Positions 37,335-47,984 are shown, counted from the first letter of the stretch. The stretch is 64,000 nt of DNA from Bacillota bacterium (GCA_029782095.1 JAKOVL010000190.1:1-64000); one strand, 5' to 3'. Notes: generated by a model from the letters alone, not told the origin. Numbers and translations: made by a program.

Positions 37335-39764
37335 TCAACGCCTGAGCGAAGCGCCGAGCTGCGCCAGGGCCCGCTCCACCCTTTCCAGCGCGGCCTGGAC
37401 CTCTTCATCGGTCAGGGTGCCTTCGGGGCGCCTGAAGGTGAGGCTGTAGGCGATACTGCGTTTACCCGGCGGCACCTGCTCGCCTTCGTAAAGGTCAAAT
37501 AGAACAACCTGTTCCAGCAGCTCTCCGCCCGCCTCGCGGATGCGGCGTTCCAGCTCTCCCGCCGGTATTTCCCGGGAAACGACCACGGCCAGATCGCGCC
37601 AGGCTGCAGGATAGCGGGGCAGCGGCGACAGGCGGGGCACCAGGACCGCGGCTTCTGCCAAAGCGTCCAGGTCCAGTTCGCATATGGTTACCGGCTGGCG
37701 GAAATCCCAGGTCTCCGCCACTTCGGGATGAACTTCTCCGATGAAACCAATCTCCGTGCCGCCAATGACTACCGCGGCGCTCCGGGTAGGATGAAGGAAG
37801 GGCAGCGCCGCAGGGACAAGCTCCATGCCGCTGATATGCAGCCGCGAGCAGAGCATCTCCAGGGCCCCCTTGACCAGGTAAAAATCGGCCGGAGACGGGG
37901 CAGTCAACCAGTTGGGATCCGGCAGCTGTCCCGTTGCCGCCAGGGCGAGACGCAGCGGTTCCTGGGGCAGTTCATCCAGGGGCAGCCGGCGCGGCAGAAA
38001 AACCGCACCGATTTCAAAAAACAACTGGTTCATTTCCTGGTGGTTAAAATTGTGCTGCAGTACCTTGAACAGCCCCGGCAGCAGGGTGGTGCGCATGACG
38101 CCCTGCTCTTCGGAAAGGGGATTTTGCAGGGCAATCGCCCGCCGCCGCGGATCATTCTCCTCCAGCCGCAGCCTCTCCAGGTGAGACCGGTTAATAAATG
38201 AAAGAGTTATGGCCTCGAAAAAGCCGCAGCCGACCAGGGTCTGCCGCACCAGGGAGTGAATTTGCTGCCGCTTTGTTTCGCGGCTTGACAGCAGCTCGCC
38301 CCGGGGCAGCGTTAGGGGAATGCGTTCATAGCCGTAGATGCGGGCCACCTCTTCCACCACATCTTCTTCGATAAGCACATCACCACGGCGCAGCGGCACC
38401 GTCAACTCCAGCACACCGCCGCTTCCCCTGGCCACGCCAAAATCCAGCCTGGCCAGGATCTCTGTTACTTCTGATACCGGTATTTTCACCCCCAAAATTT
38501 CATTAATCCGATGGGGGCGAACAGTGATGCGGCGGGGTTCGGGCGGAACGGGATTGGTGTCCACAACCCCTTTCATCACATGCCCGCCGGTGTAGCGGGC
38601 CAGCAGCAGGGCCGCCCGGTTTTGGGCTGCAAGGGTGGCGCCGGGATTAACGCCGCGCTCAAAGCGCTGCGACGCTTCAGAGGGAAGGTTGTAGCGGCGC
38701 GCGGTGCGCCGGATGCTGGCCGGGTTGAACATGGCCGCTTCCAGCAGGACGGTCCGGGTGCGCGGGTTGATTTCGGTGCTCTCCCCGCCCATCACCCCGG
38801 CCAGGCCAATGGGGCCGCCCGGGTCGGCGATGACCAGGGCTTCTTCATCCAGCTCCCTGGTGATGCCGTCTAAGGTAACCAGGGTTTCTCCGGCGGCGGC
38901 GCGCCTGACGATAATTTCCTTTGCGGCCAGAAGGTCGTAGTCAAAGGCATGGAGGGGTTGTCCGTATTCCCACATGACGTAATTGGTAATATCGACAATG
39001 TTGTTAATGGGGCGGATTCCCGCCTTTAAAAGGCGCAGCTGCATCCACAGGGGCGCCGGCCCGGTGGCGACCTCGCGAATCACCCGGGCGGTATAGCGGG
39101 GACATAGCTCTGGCTCGAGCACGTTCACCTGCACCGCACTGTGGACGCTTTCTTCACTCTGCGGCGGCTCCTCCGGCGGCAGTTTTACAACGGCTCCCGT
39201 CAGTGCCGCCACCTCGTACGCCACCCCCAGCATGCCCATACAATCGGCCCGGTTCGGGGTCAGGCTCAAGTAAAGGATGGGGTCGTCAAACTCCAACACC
39301 TCATCGACAGCGGTCCCGGGTGCCGTGGCCGGATCCAGAACCAGGATGCCCGCTTCTGCCGCCTCGCCCAGATCCAGGCCCAGCTCCCGGGGCGAGCAGA
39401 GCATGCCTTCGGACTTTTCGCCGAGGATAGTGGCTGTTTCGATCCGCCCTATCCCCGGCAGCACGGCCCCGCTAAGGGCCAGAGGCACCTTCTGCCCCAC
39501 GGCCACGTTGGGAGCGCCGCAGACGATATTAAGGGGCGGCGAAACGCCCGGGTCCACCGTCACCAGGGACAGTTTTGAACTCCCGGGATGAGGCTTTACC
39601 GCCATCACCGCGGCCGCCACCACCCGCGGCAGCCGCGGCCGGAAAGCTTCCACCGCCTCCACCTCAATGCCGGAGAGGGTCAGCTTTTCGGCCAGCTCCC
39701 GGGGGGATAAGCCGCAGTCTATGTATTCTTTAAGCCAGTTATATGATAAGCGCACAGTATCCAA
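37335..39764 (-). CDS. pheT: Phenylalanine--tRNA ligase beta subunit
   Basis: Full-length about 809 aa; SYNWLKEYIDCGLSPRELAEKLTLSGIEVE N-terminus, tRNA-binding, B5 and FDX-ACB-like regions. Confidence 0.97.
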   Translation of the reverse strand: MDTVRLSYNWLKEYIDCGLSPRELAEKLTLSGIEVEAVEAFRPRLPRVVAAAVMAVKPHPGSSKLSLVTVDPGVSPPLNIVCGAPNVAVGQKVPLALSGAVLPGIGRIETATILGEKSEGMLCSPRELGLDLGEAAEAGILVLDPATAPGTAVDEVLEFDDPILYLSLTPNRADCMGMLGVAYEVAALTGAVVKLPPEEPPQSEESVHSAVQVNVLEPELCPRYTARVIREVATGPAPLWMQLRLLKAGIRPINNIVDITNYVMWEYGQPLHAFDYDLLAAKEIIVRRAAAGETLVTLDGITRELDEEALVIADPGGPIGLAGVMGGESTEINPRTRTVLLEAAMFNPASIRRTARRYNLPSEASQRFERGVNPGATLAAQNRAALLLARYTGGHVMKGVVDTNPVPPEPRRITVRPHRINEILGVKIPVSEVTEILARLDFGVARGSGGVLELTVPLRRGDVLIEEDVVEEVARIYGYERIPLTLPRGELLSSRETKRQQIHSLVRQTLVGCGFFEAITLSFINRSHLERLRLEENDPRRRAIALQNPLSEEQGVMRTTLLPGLFKVLQHNFNHQEMNQLFFEIGAVFLPRRLPLDELPQEPLRLALAATGQLPDPNWLTAPSPADFYLVKGALEMLCSRLHISGMELVPAALPFLHPTRSAAVVIGGTEIGFIGEVHPEVAETWDFRQPVTICELDLDALAEAAVLVPRLSPLPRYPAAWRDLAVVVSREIPAGELERRIREAGGELLEQVVLFDLYEGEQVPPGKRSIAYSLTFRRPEGTLTDEEVQAALERVERALAQLGASLRR

Positions 39765-39835
39765 CCTCCTAACCTAAACTGCTGTAGCTGAGCTGCGCCG
39801 CGGACGCCGCAGAGCTATCTGCGCACCTGCAATCT

Positions 39836-40861
39836 TCACCGGAACTGCTTCAGGAAACGCAAATCATTGGTGAAAAAAAGGCGCAGGTCTTCGACCCCAT
39901 ACTTGAGCATGGCGATGCGCTCCACTCCCATGCCGAACGCAAAGCCGGTCACATCCTGCGGATCGTAGCCGCCTGCCCTTAAGACCTGCGGGTGCACCAT
40001 CCCCGCGCCCAGAATCTCCAGCCAGCCGGTCTGCCCGCAGACACGGCAGCCCTCTCCATCGCAGATGATACAGGATATATCCACTTCGGCGCTGGGCTCG
40101 GTAAAGGGAAAGAAGCTGGGGCGCAGACGGATCCGCTGCTTCGGCCCGAACATCTCCCGGGCGAAGAGGAGCAGCGTCCCTTTCAGATCGGCAAAAGTAA
40201 TGCCGCGGTCCACGGCCAGCCCTTCCACCTGGCTGAACATGGGTGAATGGGTGGCGTCGTCGTCGCGGCGGTAAACCTTGCCCGGGGCAATTATGCGCAC
40301 CGGCAGCCTGGGCGCCTGCAGCTCCATGGTCCGGATCTGGACAGGCGAGGTATGGGTGCGCAGCAAATACTGGGGCGCCACATAGAAAGAATCCTGCATG
40401 TCCCGGGCGGGGTGATCCGGCGGCATGTTCAAAGCCTCGAAATTGTAATAGTCGCTTTCGATTTCCGGGCCCGTGGCCACCTGGAATCCCAGGCCGATAA
40501 AGATTGCCTTGATTTCCTCGAGGATGGCGGTAAGGGGGTGCACCTGCCCCGCGGCAAAGGGATAGCCGGGCAGAGTAATATCAATACGCTCCCGCTCCCA
40601 CTTCTCTTCCGCCGCCGCTTTTTTAAGGGCGGCTTCACGCTGGCGCAGCAGCTCTTCCAGGGTACTGCGCAGGGCATTGGCTTTCTGCCCCACCAGGGGC
40701 CTTTGCTCCGGCGGCAGCTGTCCCATACCGCGCAGCAGTGTGGTCAGTTCACCTTTTTTCCCCAGGTAGCGCACCCTTACGTTTGCCAGTTCCTGCAGTC
40801 CGGAAACGGAGGCCACCGCCTCCCGTGCTTCCTGCTCCAGCCGGGCCAGCCTGTCCAACAT
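39836..40861 (-). CDS. pheS: Phenylalanine--tRNA ligase alpha subunit
   Basis: [12 protein letters not shown] start; [49 protein letters not shown]. Confidence 0.97.
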   Translation of the reverse strand: MLDRLARLEQEAREAVASVSGLQELANVRVRYLGKKGELTTLLRGMGQLPPEQRPLVGQKANALRSTLEELLRQREAALKKAAAEEKWERERIDITLPGYPFAAGQVHPLTAILEEIKAIFIGLGFQVATGPEIESDYYNFEALNMPPDHPARDMQDSFYVAPQYLLRTHTSPVQIRTMELQAPRLPVRIIAPGKVYRRDDDATHSPMFSQVEGLAVDRGITFADLKGTLLLFAREMFGPKQRIRLRPSFFPFTEPSAEVDISCIICDGEGCRVCGQTGWLEILGAGMVHPQVLRAGGYDPQDVTGFAFGMGVERIAMLKYGVEDLRLFFTNDLRFLKQFR

Positions 40862-40887
40862 ATGCACCACTCCTTTTCTAAAGTGAC

Positions 40888-41155
40888 CCCAAAAATAAAA
40901 ATCCCTCCTCCGAGGGACGAAAATAAATTCCGCGGTACCACCCACGTTAGCTTAGTTAAAGCTCTGCTCCATTTCGATAACGGCATTTCCCGCCCGCGCC
41001 TACCCAGAAACGGCGCGCCATTTCCTTCAGCGCGGAAGCTCCGGAGAGAACTTCAACAGGTGCGGCCGGATAGGGCTTGCAGTCTACGGCCCTATCTCCC
41101 TTGGACGGCCCCGGTCCTGCCTACTTTGCTCCTTCACTGCATTTCCATATTTAAC
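40888..41155 (-). ncRNA. T-box leader of pheST (with terminator/antiterminator)
   Basis: GGTGGTACCGCGG T-box (40930-40942, rc), terminator TCCCTCGGAGGAGGGA + T-run (40889-40917), stem I region with AGTA element and a UUC compatible with a Phe specifier. Confidence 0.93.
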
Positions 41156-41173
41156 TGTCCTGAATTGCTTCAA

Positions 41174-41202
41174 ATTATAGCATAAACAATTTCTGTTTAC
41201 AA
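41174..41202 (-). promoter_or_regulatory. Sigma-A type promoter for the T-box/pheST transcript
   Basis: TTGTAA-N17-TATAAT immediately upstream of the T-box leader. Confidence 0.82.
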
Positions 41203-41259
41203 TTAACATGACCCTTGAACAAATGACCGTTAAACTGGAAATCAACCCGGGAGAAGCAC

Positions 41260-42075
41260 CTAGCGGCCACCGGCATGGTGGCGCTGGCGTACTGCCTCAT
41301 AAATGAGGATGGCGGCGGCCACGGCGGCGTTTAAAGAATCCTGCCCGCCCGCCTGGGGAATGGCTACAGTGCCATCTGCGGCGGCACACAGGTCCGGGGA
41401 GATGCCGCTTTTTTCGTTGCCGATGATGAACAGGGTCGGGCGCCTAAAGTCGGCATTCCAGTAAATCTGCTCCGCACGGGGCGCGGCGGCGGTCACCTGC
41501 AACCCGTCCCTTTGCAGTTTTTCGACCAGCGGCAGCGGTTCGCGCACCCGGGCCACGGGAATTTGAAAAAGAGCGCCAGCCGTGGATCGCAGGACCTTGG
41601 GGCTTAAAGGATCGGCGCTGCCCGGGGTATAAAAAACGGCCTCCACTCCCGCTGCGGCGGCGGTGCGCAGGATCGTGCCCATGTTGCCGGGATCCTGCAG
41701 GCGATCCAGGAGCAGGGCCAGGGTTAAGGTTCCGGTTAGAAGCGCGGCGGGGTCGGGCTCCCGGTACGGAATCAGCGCGGCCACGCCCTGGGGAGTTTCA
41801 GTGGCGGAGAGCTTTGCGAATACCTTTTCGACCACCGGGGCCCGCCTCACCGTTATAGGCAAAGAGTCAATCAGCAAGCGGCCCCGGCCGGCATAGTACT
41901 CCGGGGTAAACAGAACCACCGCCGGCGCCAGCCCGGCAGCCAAAGCCTGCTCCAGCAAGTTCGGCCCCTCTATGGCCACCAGCCCGGAGGCACGGCGCTG
42001 TTTGCGGCTGCGCGCCAGGCGGGCGAATTCCTTAATCAGAGGGTTGTCCGGGCTGCTGATCAGGTGCGGCGGCAA
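41260..42075 (-). CDS. TrmH/SpoU family RNA methyltransferase
   Basis: LLDRLQDPGNMGTILRTAAAAGVEAVF, IGNEKSGIS, VAIPQAGGQDSLNAAVAAAILIYE knot motifs. Confidence 0.95.
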   Translation of the reverse strand: MPPHLISSPDNPLIKEFARLARSRKQRRASGLVAIEGPNLLEQALAAGLAPAVVLFTPEYYAGRGRLLIDSLPITVRRAPVVEKVFAKLSATETPQGVAALIPYREPDPAALLTGTLTLALLLDRLQDPGNMGTILRTAAAAGVEAVFYTPGSADPLSPKVLRSTAGALFQIPVARVREPLPLVEKLQRDGLQVTAAAPRAEQIYWNADFRRPTLFIIGNEKSGISPDLCAAADGTVAIPQAGGQDSLNAAVAAAILIYEAVRQRHHAGGR

Positions 42076-42254
42076 ACTGGATCCACTCCGTCTTTGAAAA
42101 ATTTATGCTCAACCACGGCTGCCCTGATCCCCGGGGCTCTGCGCAGCCGGGGAGATGCCTGCTGCCGGGCAATATCAACTGGTCGCCCATAAAGCCCGCT
42201 AAAGCAATCCCCCTCGTTAAGAGGGGGGATGAACAGCTTTGGCATCCCTGTGTC

Positions 42255-42611
42255 TTAGATATTTTCCTTGGCCACCTGGATCAGCCGGTCAAAGCCGGCC
42301 TTATCGTTAACAGCCATATCCGCCAGCATCTTCCGGTTAATTTGCACATCAGCCTTTTTTAAACCGTTAATGAAACGGCTGTAGCTGAGGCCTTCGGAAC
42401 GGGCCGCTGCATTTATGCGGGCGATCCAGAGCTTGCGGAAATCACGCTTGCGCTGGCGGCGATCACGATAGGCATACTGCAGGGATTTCATGACCTGCTG
42501 TTTTGCTACTCTAAAAAGTTTGCTCTTGGCGCCATAATAGCCCTTGGCCAGTTTGAGTATTTTCTTGCGCCGTCTCCGGGCGATAGTCCCTCTTTTAACG
42601 CGAGGCATCAC
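42255..42611 (-). CDS. rplT: 50S ribosomal protein L20
   Basis: [42 protein letters not shown]. Confidence 0.98.
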   Translation of the reverse strand: MMPRVKRGTIARRRRKKILKLAKGYYGAKSKLFRVAKQQVMKSLQYAYRDRRQRKRDFRKLWIARINAAARSEGLSYSRFINGLKKADVQINRKMLADMAVNDKAGFDRLIQVAKENI

Positions 42612-42654
42612 CTAGCCCCCCTTTCCTAATATTGCCTGGTAGTTTCTCAGGTTG

Positions 42655-42846
42655 CTAAGGCAGCAAACGCTGCACTCGCTTTAAATCTGAAGCGCTGACA
42701 GTAGCAGATTTGCGCAATCTTCTCTTGCGTGAAGGGCTCTTCTTCTGCAGGAGGTGGCTGCTAAACGCACGATAGCGCTTGATTTTGCCCCCGCCGGTTT
42801 TCTTAAAGCGCTTGGCCGCTCCCCGATGGGTTTTCATTTTGGGCAT
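42655..42846 (-). CDS. rpmI: 50S ribosomal protein L35
   Basis: [33 protein letters not shown]. Confidence 0.97.
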   Translation of the reverse strand: MPKMKTHRGAAKRFKKTGGGKIKRYRAFSSHLLQKKSPSRKRRLRKSATVSASDLKRVQRLLP

Positions 42847-42859
42847 GGTACGACCTCCT

Positions 42860-43372
42860 TTACGATGTTTTGGGGGATAAGATCATGATCATATTACGTC
42901 CTTCCAGCTTGGGAGCACGCTCAATGGCGCCGACATCTTCCACCTCTTCAGCCATCTGGTTAAGCAATCGCTGCGCTTTTTCAGGATGGGTGATCTCTCT
43001 CCCCCTGAACATGACCGTTACTTTTACCTTGTCGCCGCTCTCGAGAAAACGACGGCAGTTTTTTACTTTCACTGCAAAGTCGTGTTTCTCAATATTGGGC
43101 CGCAGCTTAACCTCTTTAACCACAATCGTTTTCTGGTGCTTGCGCGCTTCCCGGTCCCGTTTGCTCTGCTCATACTTATACTTTCCATAATCCATGAGGC
43201 GGCATACCGGGGGGCGGGCATTGGGAGCCACATTGACCAGGTCGAGCCTTTTCTGCTGGGCAATCTCCAGGGCCTGGTCGATTTTCATAACTCCCAGCTG
43301 GGTGCCGTCGGAATCGATGAGAAGCACTTCCCGGGCCTTAATTTGCTCGTTGACGAACAAATTTTTAGTAAT
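42860..43372 (-). CDS. infC: Translation initiation factor IF-3, probable ATT start codon
   Basis: [22 protein letters not shown]; in-frame ATT at 43370-43372, 8 nt after GGAGGT (43381-43386). Confidence 0.93.
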   Translation of the reverse strand: MTKNLFVNEQIKAREVLLIDSDGTQLGVMKIDQALEIAQQKRLDLVNVAPNARPPVCRLMDYGKYKYEQSKRDREARKHQKTIVVKEVKLRPNIEKHDFAVKVKNCRRFLESGDKVKVTVMFRGREITHPEKAQRLLNQMAEEVEDVGAIERAPKLEGRNMIMILSPKTS

Positions 43373-43407
43373 CTCATTTCACCTCCCCACTTAAATCTTC
43401 GTTTTAC

Positions 43408-43452
43408 AAAAAAAGTAAAGAGCAGGTCGCATCCGCCTGCTCTCGCCTTTAC
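43408..43452 (-). terminator. Rho-independent terminator upstream of infC (candidate attenuator/L20-leader terminator)
   Basis: GTAAAG..GAGCAGG cggatgcga CCTGCTCTTTAC followed by TTTTTTT, between thrS and infC. Confidence 0.85.
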
Positions 43453-43584
43453 TTATTTTTAATTGCGGCAACCCTGGTAGCAGTATCTTCACGCCCCAGG
43501 GTGAGAAGCGGGCTGCTTCTACTTGTCTTTGATTATAGGTTTTATTCTGATAGAACTATACCAAATTAACCTGTCCCGGTCAAA

Positions 43585-45492
43585 TTATTTTTTTAAATCG
43601 ATCTCTTGCCGCAGCATCTCCATAAAAGCGTTTAGCTCCGTGCCGCCCTGGTCTCCCCTTTCCCGATGGCGCACGGAAACCAGGTTGTCTTTTTCTTCCC
43701 GGTCGCCCACAATGAGCATATACGGAATTTTCTTTAACTGGGCCTCGCGGATTTTATAACCCACTTTCTCGCTGCGATCGTCCAGCTGCACCCTGAACGA
43801 GGCTTCCTGTAGCGCTGAGAACACTTTTTTCCCGTAGGCGTGGTGGCGCTCCGTAAGGGGAATGACCACTGCCTGCACCGGCGCCAGCCAGGCCGGGAAA
43901 GCCCCGCCATAGTGCTCGATCAGGAGAGCCATGAAGCGCTCCATGGCCCCGTAGATGACGCGGTGGATGATGACCGGGCGGTGTTTCTGGCCGTCTTCCC
44001 CGATATAAGTCAGATCAAATTTTTCAGGCATTTGAAAATCCAGCTGGATGGTACTGCACTGCCAGCTGCGGCCGAGGCAGTCCTGCAGGTGAAAGTCGAT
44101 TTTGGGCCCGTAAAAAGCGCCGTCACCGGGGTTGATTTTGTACTCGAGCCCCTTATCCTGCAGCACCTTCTCCAAAATGGCCGTGGCCTTGTCCCACATC
44201 TCCACGCTGCCCATGGCTTTTTCCGGCCGCGTGCTCAGCTCGACCCGGTACTCAAACCCGAAAACCCGGTAGAAGCGGTCAACCATATCGATTACGCCGG
44301 CCACTTCCGCTTCAATCTGTTCGGGCAGCATAAAGATATGGGCGTCATCCTGGGTAAAGCTGCGCACCCGCATCAGACCGTGCAGCGTTCCGGAGAGCTC
44401 GTGCCGGTGCACCAGCCCCATCTCGGCGATGCGGCGGGGCAGATCCCGGTAGCTGTGCATGCGCGAGCGAAATACCAGCATCGCCCCGGGGCAGTTCATG
44501 GGCTTGACCGCATAGTCCTGATCATCGATGCGGGTGAAATACATGTTATTACGGTAATGATCCCAGTGTCCCGACTGCTCCCACAGGTGCCGGTTCAAAA
44601 TAATCGGCGTTTTTATTTCTTCATAGCCCGCACGGCGGTGCTCCCGGCGCCAAAAGTCGGTCAGCTCCTGCCAGATGATCATGCCGTTGTGGTGCAGGAA
44701 AGGAAAACCGGGGCCTTCCTCCTGCAGGCTGAACAGGTCCAGTTCGCGGCCCAGCTTGCGGTGATCCCTCTTTTTGGCCTCCTCCAGCAGATCCAGGTGC
44801 TGCTGCAGCTGCTCCCGGGAGGGGAAGGCGGTGCCGTAGATGCGCTGCAGCATCGGATTTTTTTCATCCCCGAGCCAGTAGGCCCCGGCCAGGCCGGTCA
44901 GCTTGATCGCTTTGACCATTCCGGTGTGGGGCAGGTGCGGGCCGGCGCACAGATCGATGAAATCTCCCTGTTCGTAAACGGAGATAACCGACTCTTCAGG
45001 GAGCTCGTTGATCAGCTCAACCTTGTAGGTTTCGCCCTTCTCCGCAAAATATTTTACCGCCTCCGCACGGCTCAGTTCCCGGCGCTTTATGGGCAGCTTT
45101 TCTTTAATAATCTTTTTCATCTCCTGCTCAATCCGATCCAAATCGGCGGCGGAGATGGGCTGCTCAAACTCAAAGTCATAATAAAAGCCGTTCTCTATGG
45201 CCGGTCCGATCCCCAGCTTGGCCGTAGGATAAAGTCTTTTTACGGCCTGGGCCAGAATATGGCTGGCGCTATGGCGGTAAATCCTGGCTCCCTGGGGTGT
45301 ATTAAAATCGAGGAAAGTAAGAGTACAATCCCCGGTCAAAGGACTGTGCAGATCGCATTCCCGGTCATTGACCATGGCGGCAAGGACCTGCTCCCCGGAA
45401 CCGGGATGGTCCCGGTAAACCTCCAGGCAGGTTGTTCCGGAAGGATATGTCGCTTCAATGTTATCGCCAATTTTTACTTTAATTTCTGACAT
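43585..45492 (-). CDS. thrS: Threonine--tRNA ligase
   Basis: TGS N-terminus, HSASHILAQAVKRL, MNCPGAMLVFRSRMHSYRDLPRRIAEMGLVHRHELSG; MSEIKVKIG start after GAAGGAGG. Confidence 0.97.
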   Translation of the reverse strand: MSEIKVKIGDNIEATYPSGTTCLEVYRDHPGSGEQVLAAMVNDRECDLHSPLTGDCTLTFLDFNTPQGARIYRHSASHILAQAVKRLYPTAKLGIGPAIENGFYYDFEFEQPISAADLDRIEQEMKKIIKEKLPIKRRELSRAEAVKYFAEKGETYKVELINELPEESVISVYEQGDFIDLCAGPHLPHTGMVKAIKLTGLAGAYWLGDEKNPMLQRIYGTAFPSREQLQQHLDLLEEAKKRDHRKLGRELDLFSLQEEGPGFPFLHHNGMIIWQELTDFWRREHRRAGYEEIKTPIILNRHLWEQSGHWDHYRNNMYFTRIDDQDYAVKPMNCPGAMLVFRSRMHSYRDLPRRIAEMGLVHRHELSGTLHGLMRVRSFTQDDAHIFMLPEQIEAEVAGVIDMVDRFYRVFGFEYRVELSTRPEKAMGSVEMWDKATAILEKVLQDKGLEYKINPGDGAFYGPKIDFHLQDCLGRSWQCSTIQLDFQMPEKFDLTYIGEDGQKHRPVIIHRVIYGAMERFMALLIEHYGGAFPAWLAPVQAVVIPLTERHHAYGKKVFSALQEASFRVQLDDRSEKVGYKIREAQLKKIPYMLIVGDREEKDNLVSVRHRERGDQGGTELNAFMEMLRQEIDLKK

Positions 45493-45585
45493 CGGGGCGC
45501 CTCCTTCTTCAGGCCATAGTCTAATGATAAAACTTGTCAAAAGGCCTGTCAAGCGAAGGAGACGCCTAAACGGGGAGAAAACTGT

Positions 45586-46479
45586 TTACCCCTTGGTTTT
45601 GTCCGTATGGACCAGGTGCATCGCCTCCTGGCGGCAGTAAGCGCAATTGCTGCAAAAAATTAGCCGGTCGTCAAAAATCCGGCGCAGGGTGTCGACGGTC
45701 TTCGGATAATGGGGCAGGACATTTTGATGGAGCATAATCTGCCGCGGCGCCACTGAAACGAGCATGCTCACCAGAACGTCTTCGTAGTCGCTGTCCTTTT
45801 CAAATTCCTCCAGGTCGAATTCTTCCCATTCCCGGGGATCTATTTTTTGAAAATGCTGGTCAGTAATCTGAAACTGCCCCTTTTCGTCCACGGCCAGGTG
45901 AACCAGGTTAATCTTGGGCTGCTGGATCTCCAGAAAATATTTCAACAAGCGAACAAATTCGCGATATTCTTTTTCAGTAAGATAGTTTTCCACGGCCTCG
46001 TCAATAACCCGTTTCAACTCGGCCTGGTAGTCCCGCAGCCGGAAATAGATAAAACCTTCAATATTAAGGTGCCTGTTGTCAAGCAGGTACTCTTTTAATT
46101 TCCGCTCGATGACCTCTTTGAATGTATCCTGGCGGCTGCTGGGCAGCTCCTTTTCCAGCTCGCGCCTGGCTTTCAGCAATATTTCATCGCGTTCTTCTTT
46201 GCGAAAATAAAAATAATTATAGCGCAATATATCCTGAAGCAATAAATCGCGCAAGTCAGTAATGATAAACTGGGAAATTAATGAAGCGATAAATGATTCC
46301 ATCCTGCCCGGCTGTGCGGCTTCTTCCGACTGCGGCATCAGGTAAAGCATCTTGCCGGATTTTCCGCAGTCCTGCCAACAGCAGCAGGGCTCAACGGTAT
46401 TTAAACAAACGCATTTTTGCTTTAGTTTGCTCTGCAACTGGGCAAAAGCGCGTTTGACGATAATCAAAAAAATTTTCAC
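45586..46479 (-). CDS. YtxC-like sporulation protein
   Basis: EGFIYFRLRDYQAELKRVIDEAVENYL and overall length/composition typical of YtxC; no search done. Confidence 0.75.
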   Translation of the reverse strand: MKIFLIIVKRAFAQLQSKLKQKCVCLNTVEPCCCWQDCGKSGKMLYLMPQSEEAAQPGRMESFIASLISQFIITDLRDLLLQDILRYNYFYFRKEERDEILLKARRELEKELPSSRQDTFKEVIERKLKEYLLDNRHLNIEGFIYFRLRDYQAELKRVIDEAVENYLTEKEYREFVRLLKYFLEIQQPKINLVHLAVDEKGQFQITDQHFQKIDPREWEEFDLEEFEKDSDYEDVLVSMLVSVAPRQIMLHQNVLPHYPKTVDTLRRIFDDRLIFCSNCAYCRQEAMHLVHTDKTKG

Positions 46480-46679
46480 CGTTTTTCCTCCTCTCTACCT
46501 ATTATATGAGGAACGGTGAAAATGTAATACCTGCGTCGCAGCAGCTTTCTTATCAATATACCGTGTTTTTTTCGCCCCCCGCAGCCCGATGAAATAGCGG
46601 AAGCAGCCTACGAATGTTATAATGAAAGTGCCAACATCTGCCATATTTATAAGCACCGCTTGCAGGTTAGAAAAATTAA

Positions 46680-46715
46680 CCGGCGGCGTTTAGATTGAAG
46701 TCTAAACAGCGCCGG
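46680..46715. promoter_or_regulatory. Strong dyad CCGGCG-gc-GTTTAGA-ttgaag-TCTAAAC-ag-CGCCGG upstream of the thiolase gene
   Basis: 6+7 bp arms with small symmetric mismatch, no T-run, about 35 nt upstream of the start. Confidence 0.6.
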
Positions 46716-46742
46716 TAAGGAGTATGCATAATCCAAAAAGGA

Positions 46743-47984
46743 GTGGTAAAGTTGCGTAACGTGGTCATCGCCGGGTATTTGCGCACTCCGATCTCCCGGG
46801 CTTACCCGGCTAAACCGGAACGGGATGCCTTTAATGCCCTGCGCATGGACGAATGCGCGGCCAGGCTAATCAAAGAGCTGCTGCGGCGGGAGGGTCTCGA
46901 CCCCGGGAAGGTAAACCGCTGTATTATCGGCTGCGCCAATCAAAGCGGAGAGCAGTGGCTATACGGGGGGCGCGCGGTCAGCCTGCTTGCCGATTTGCCC
47001 TATACAACCCCGGCCATGGCCATGGATATTCAGTGCGGTTCATCCATGGGCGCCGTGCATGCGGGAACGATGGAAATAAAGCTCGGCTACAGCGATATTG
47101 TTTTGGCCGGAGGGCTGGAGCATATGACCCATGTGCCCATGCGGCACGGCACCAGGCCCAACCCTAATTTACTGCGGCAGCAAAAGTTTGACCTGAAGAA
47201 GATCGGCAAGACGGTGGAGGAGATGTATTTTCCTGAAGAGGATCGCTATGCCCTGCCTTCCATGGGGGATACCGCTGAACTGCTGGCCGAAGAAGCGAAT
47301 ATCAGCAGGGAAGAAATGGATCGCTGGGCCGAAAAAAGCCATCGCCGGGCAGTCAAAGCGCTGAAGGAAGGGTTTTTCAGCGAGGAAATTCTGCCCATAG
47401 AGGTTGAAACCGGCGCAAACGGCAAAACAGTTATTGACCGGGATCTCAGTATCAGGGAAGATACGTCGTATGAGAAAATTGCTTCGCTGCCGCCGGCCTT
47501 CAGGGAAAACGGCCGCATCACCGCCGGCAACTCTTCACCCCTTAATTCCGGCGCCAGCATGGTCCTGCTGATGAGCGAAGAGAAAGCCAAAGAGTTGGGA
47601 ATCCGTCCCCTGGGGAGCATTGTTTCCCTGGGTTGGGGCGGGGTGGATCCCATGTTCATGGGTAAAGGCCCCCTTCCGGCCAGTTTAATGGCCCTGGAGA
47701 AGGCAGGTTTGACCAAGGATGATATTGATTTTTGGGAAATCAATGAAGCCTTTGCCGTAGTGACCCTCTGGAACATAAAGCAAATGGGGCTTGACCCCGA
47801 AAAAGTAAACGTTAAAGGCGGCGCCATTGCCCTGGGCCACGCCCTGGGCGCCACCGGGGCGAGGCTGGTCGGCACGCTGGCCAGGATTCTGAACCATGAA
47901 GGCGGCCGCTACGGTTTGGCCTCGGCATGCATCGGCGGCGGTCAGGGCCTGGCTACCATTATTAAAGCGTATGAGCCGTCATAA
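46743..47984 (+). CDS. Thiolase (acetyl-CoA C-acyltransferase); start may be TTG at 46752
   Basis: DIQCGSSMGAVHAG, NEAFAVV, GGAIALGHALGATGARL, CIGGGQGLATII. Confidence 0.95.
   Translation: MVKLRNVVIAGYLRTPISRAYPAKPERDAFNALRMDECAARLIKELLRREGLDPGKVNRCIIGCANQSGEQWLYGGRAVSLLADLPYTTPAMAMDIQCGSSMGAVHAGTMEIKLGYSDIVLAGGLEHMTHVPMRHGTRPNPNLLRQQKFDLKKIGKTVEEMYFPEEDRYALPSMGDTAELLAEEANISREEMDRWAEKSHRRAVKALKEGFFSEEILPIEVETGANGKTVIDRDLSIREDTSYEKIASLPPAFRENGRITAGNSSPLNSGASMVLLMSEEKAKELGIRPLGSIVSLGWGGVDPMFMGKGPLPASLMALEKAGLTKDDIDFWEINEAFAVVTLWNIKQMGLDPEKVNVKGGAIALGHALGATGARLVGTLARILNHEGGRYGLASACIGGGQGLATIIKAYEPS

Noticed and set aside
40247-41185. 312-aa + strand ORF opposite pheS and its T-box
   Set aside because: Runs antisense through a coding gene and a structured leader; no protein family features.
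43840-45489. 549-aa + strand ORF antisense to thrS
   Set aside because: thrS on the opposite strand is unmistakable; long antisense ORFs are common at high GC and this one has no recognisable motif or RBS.
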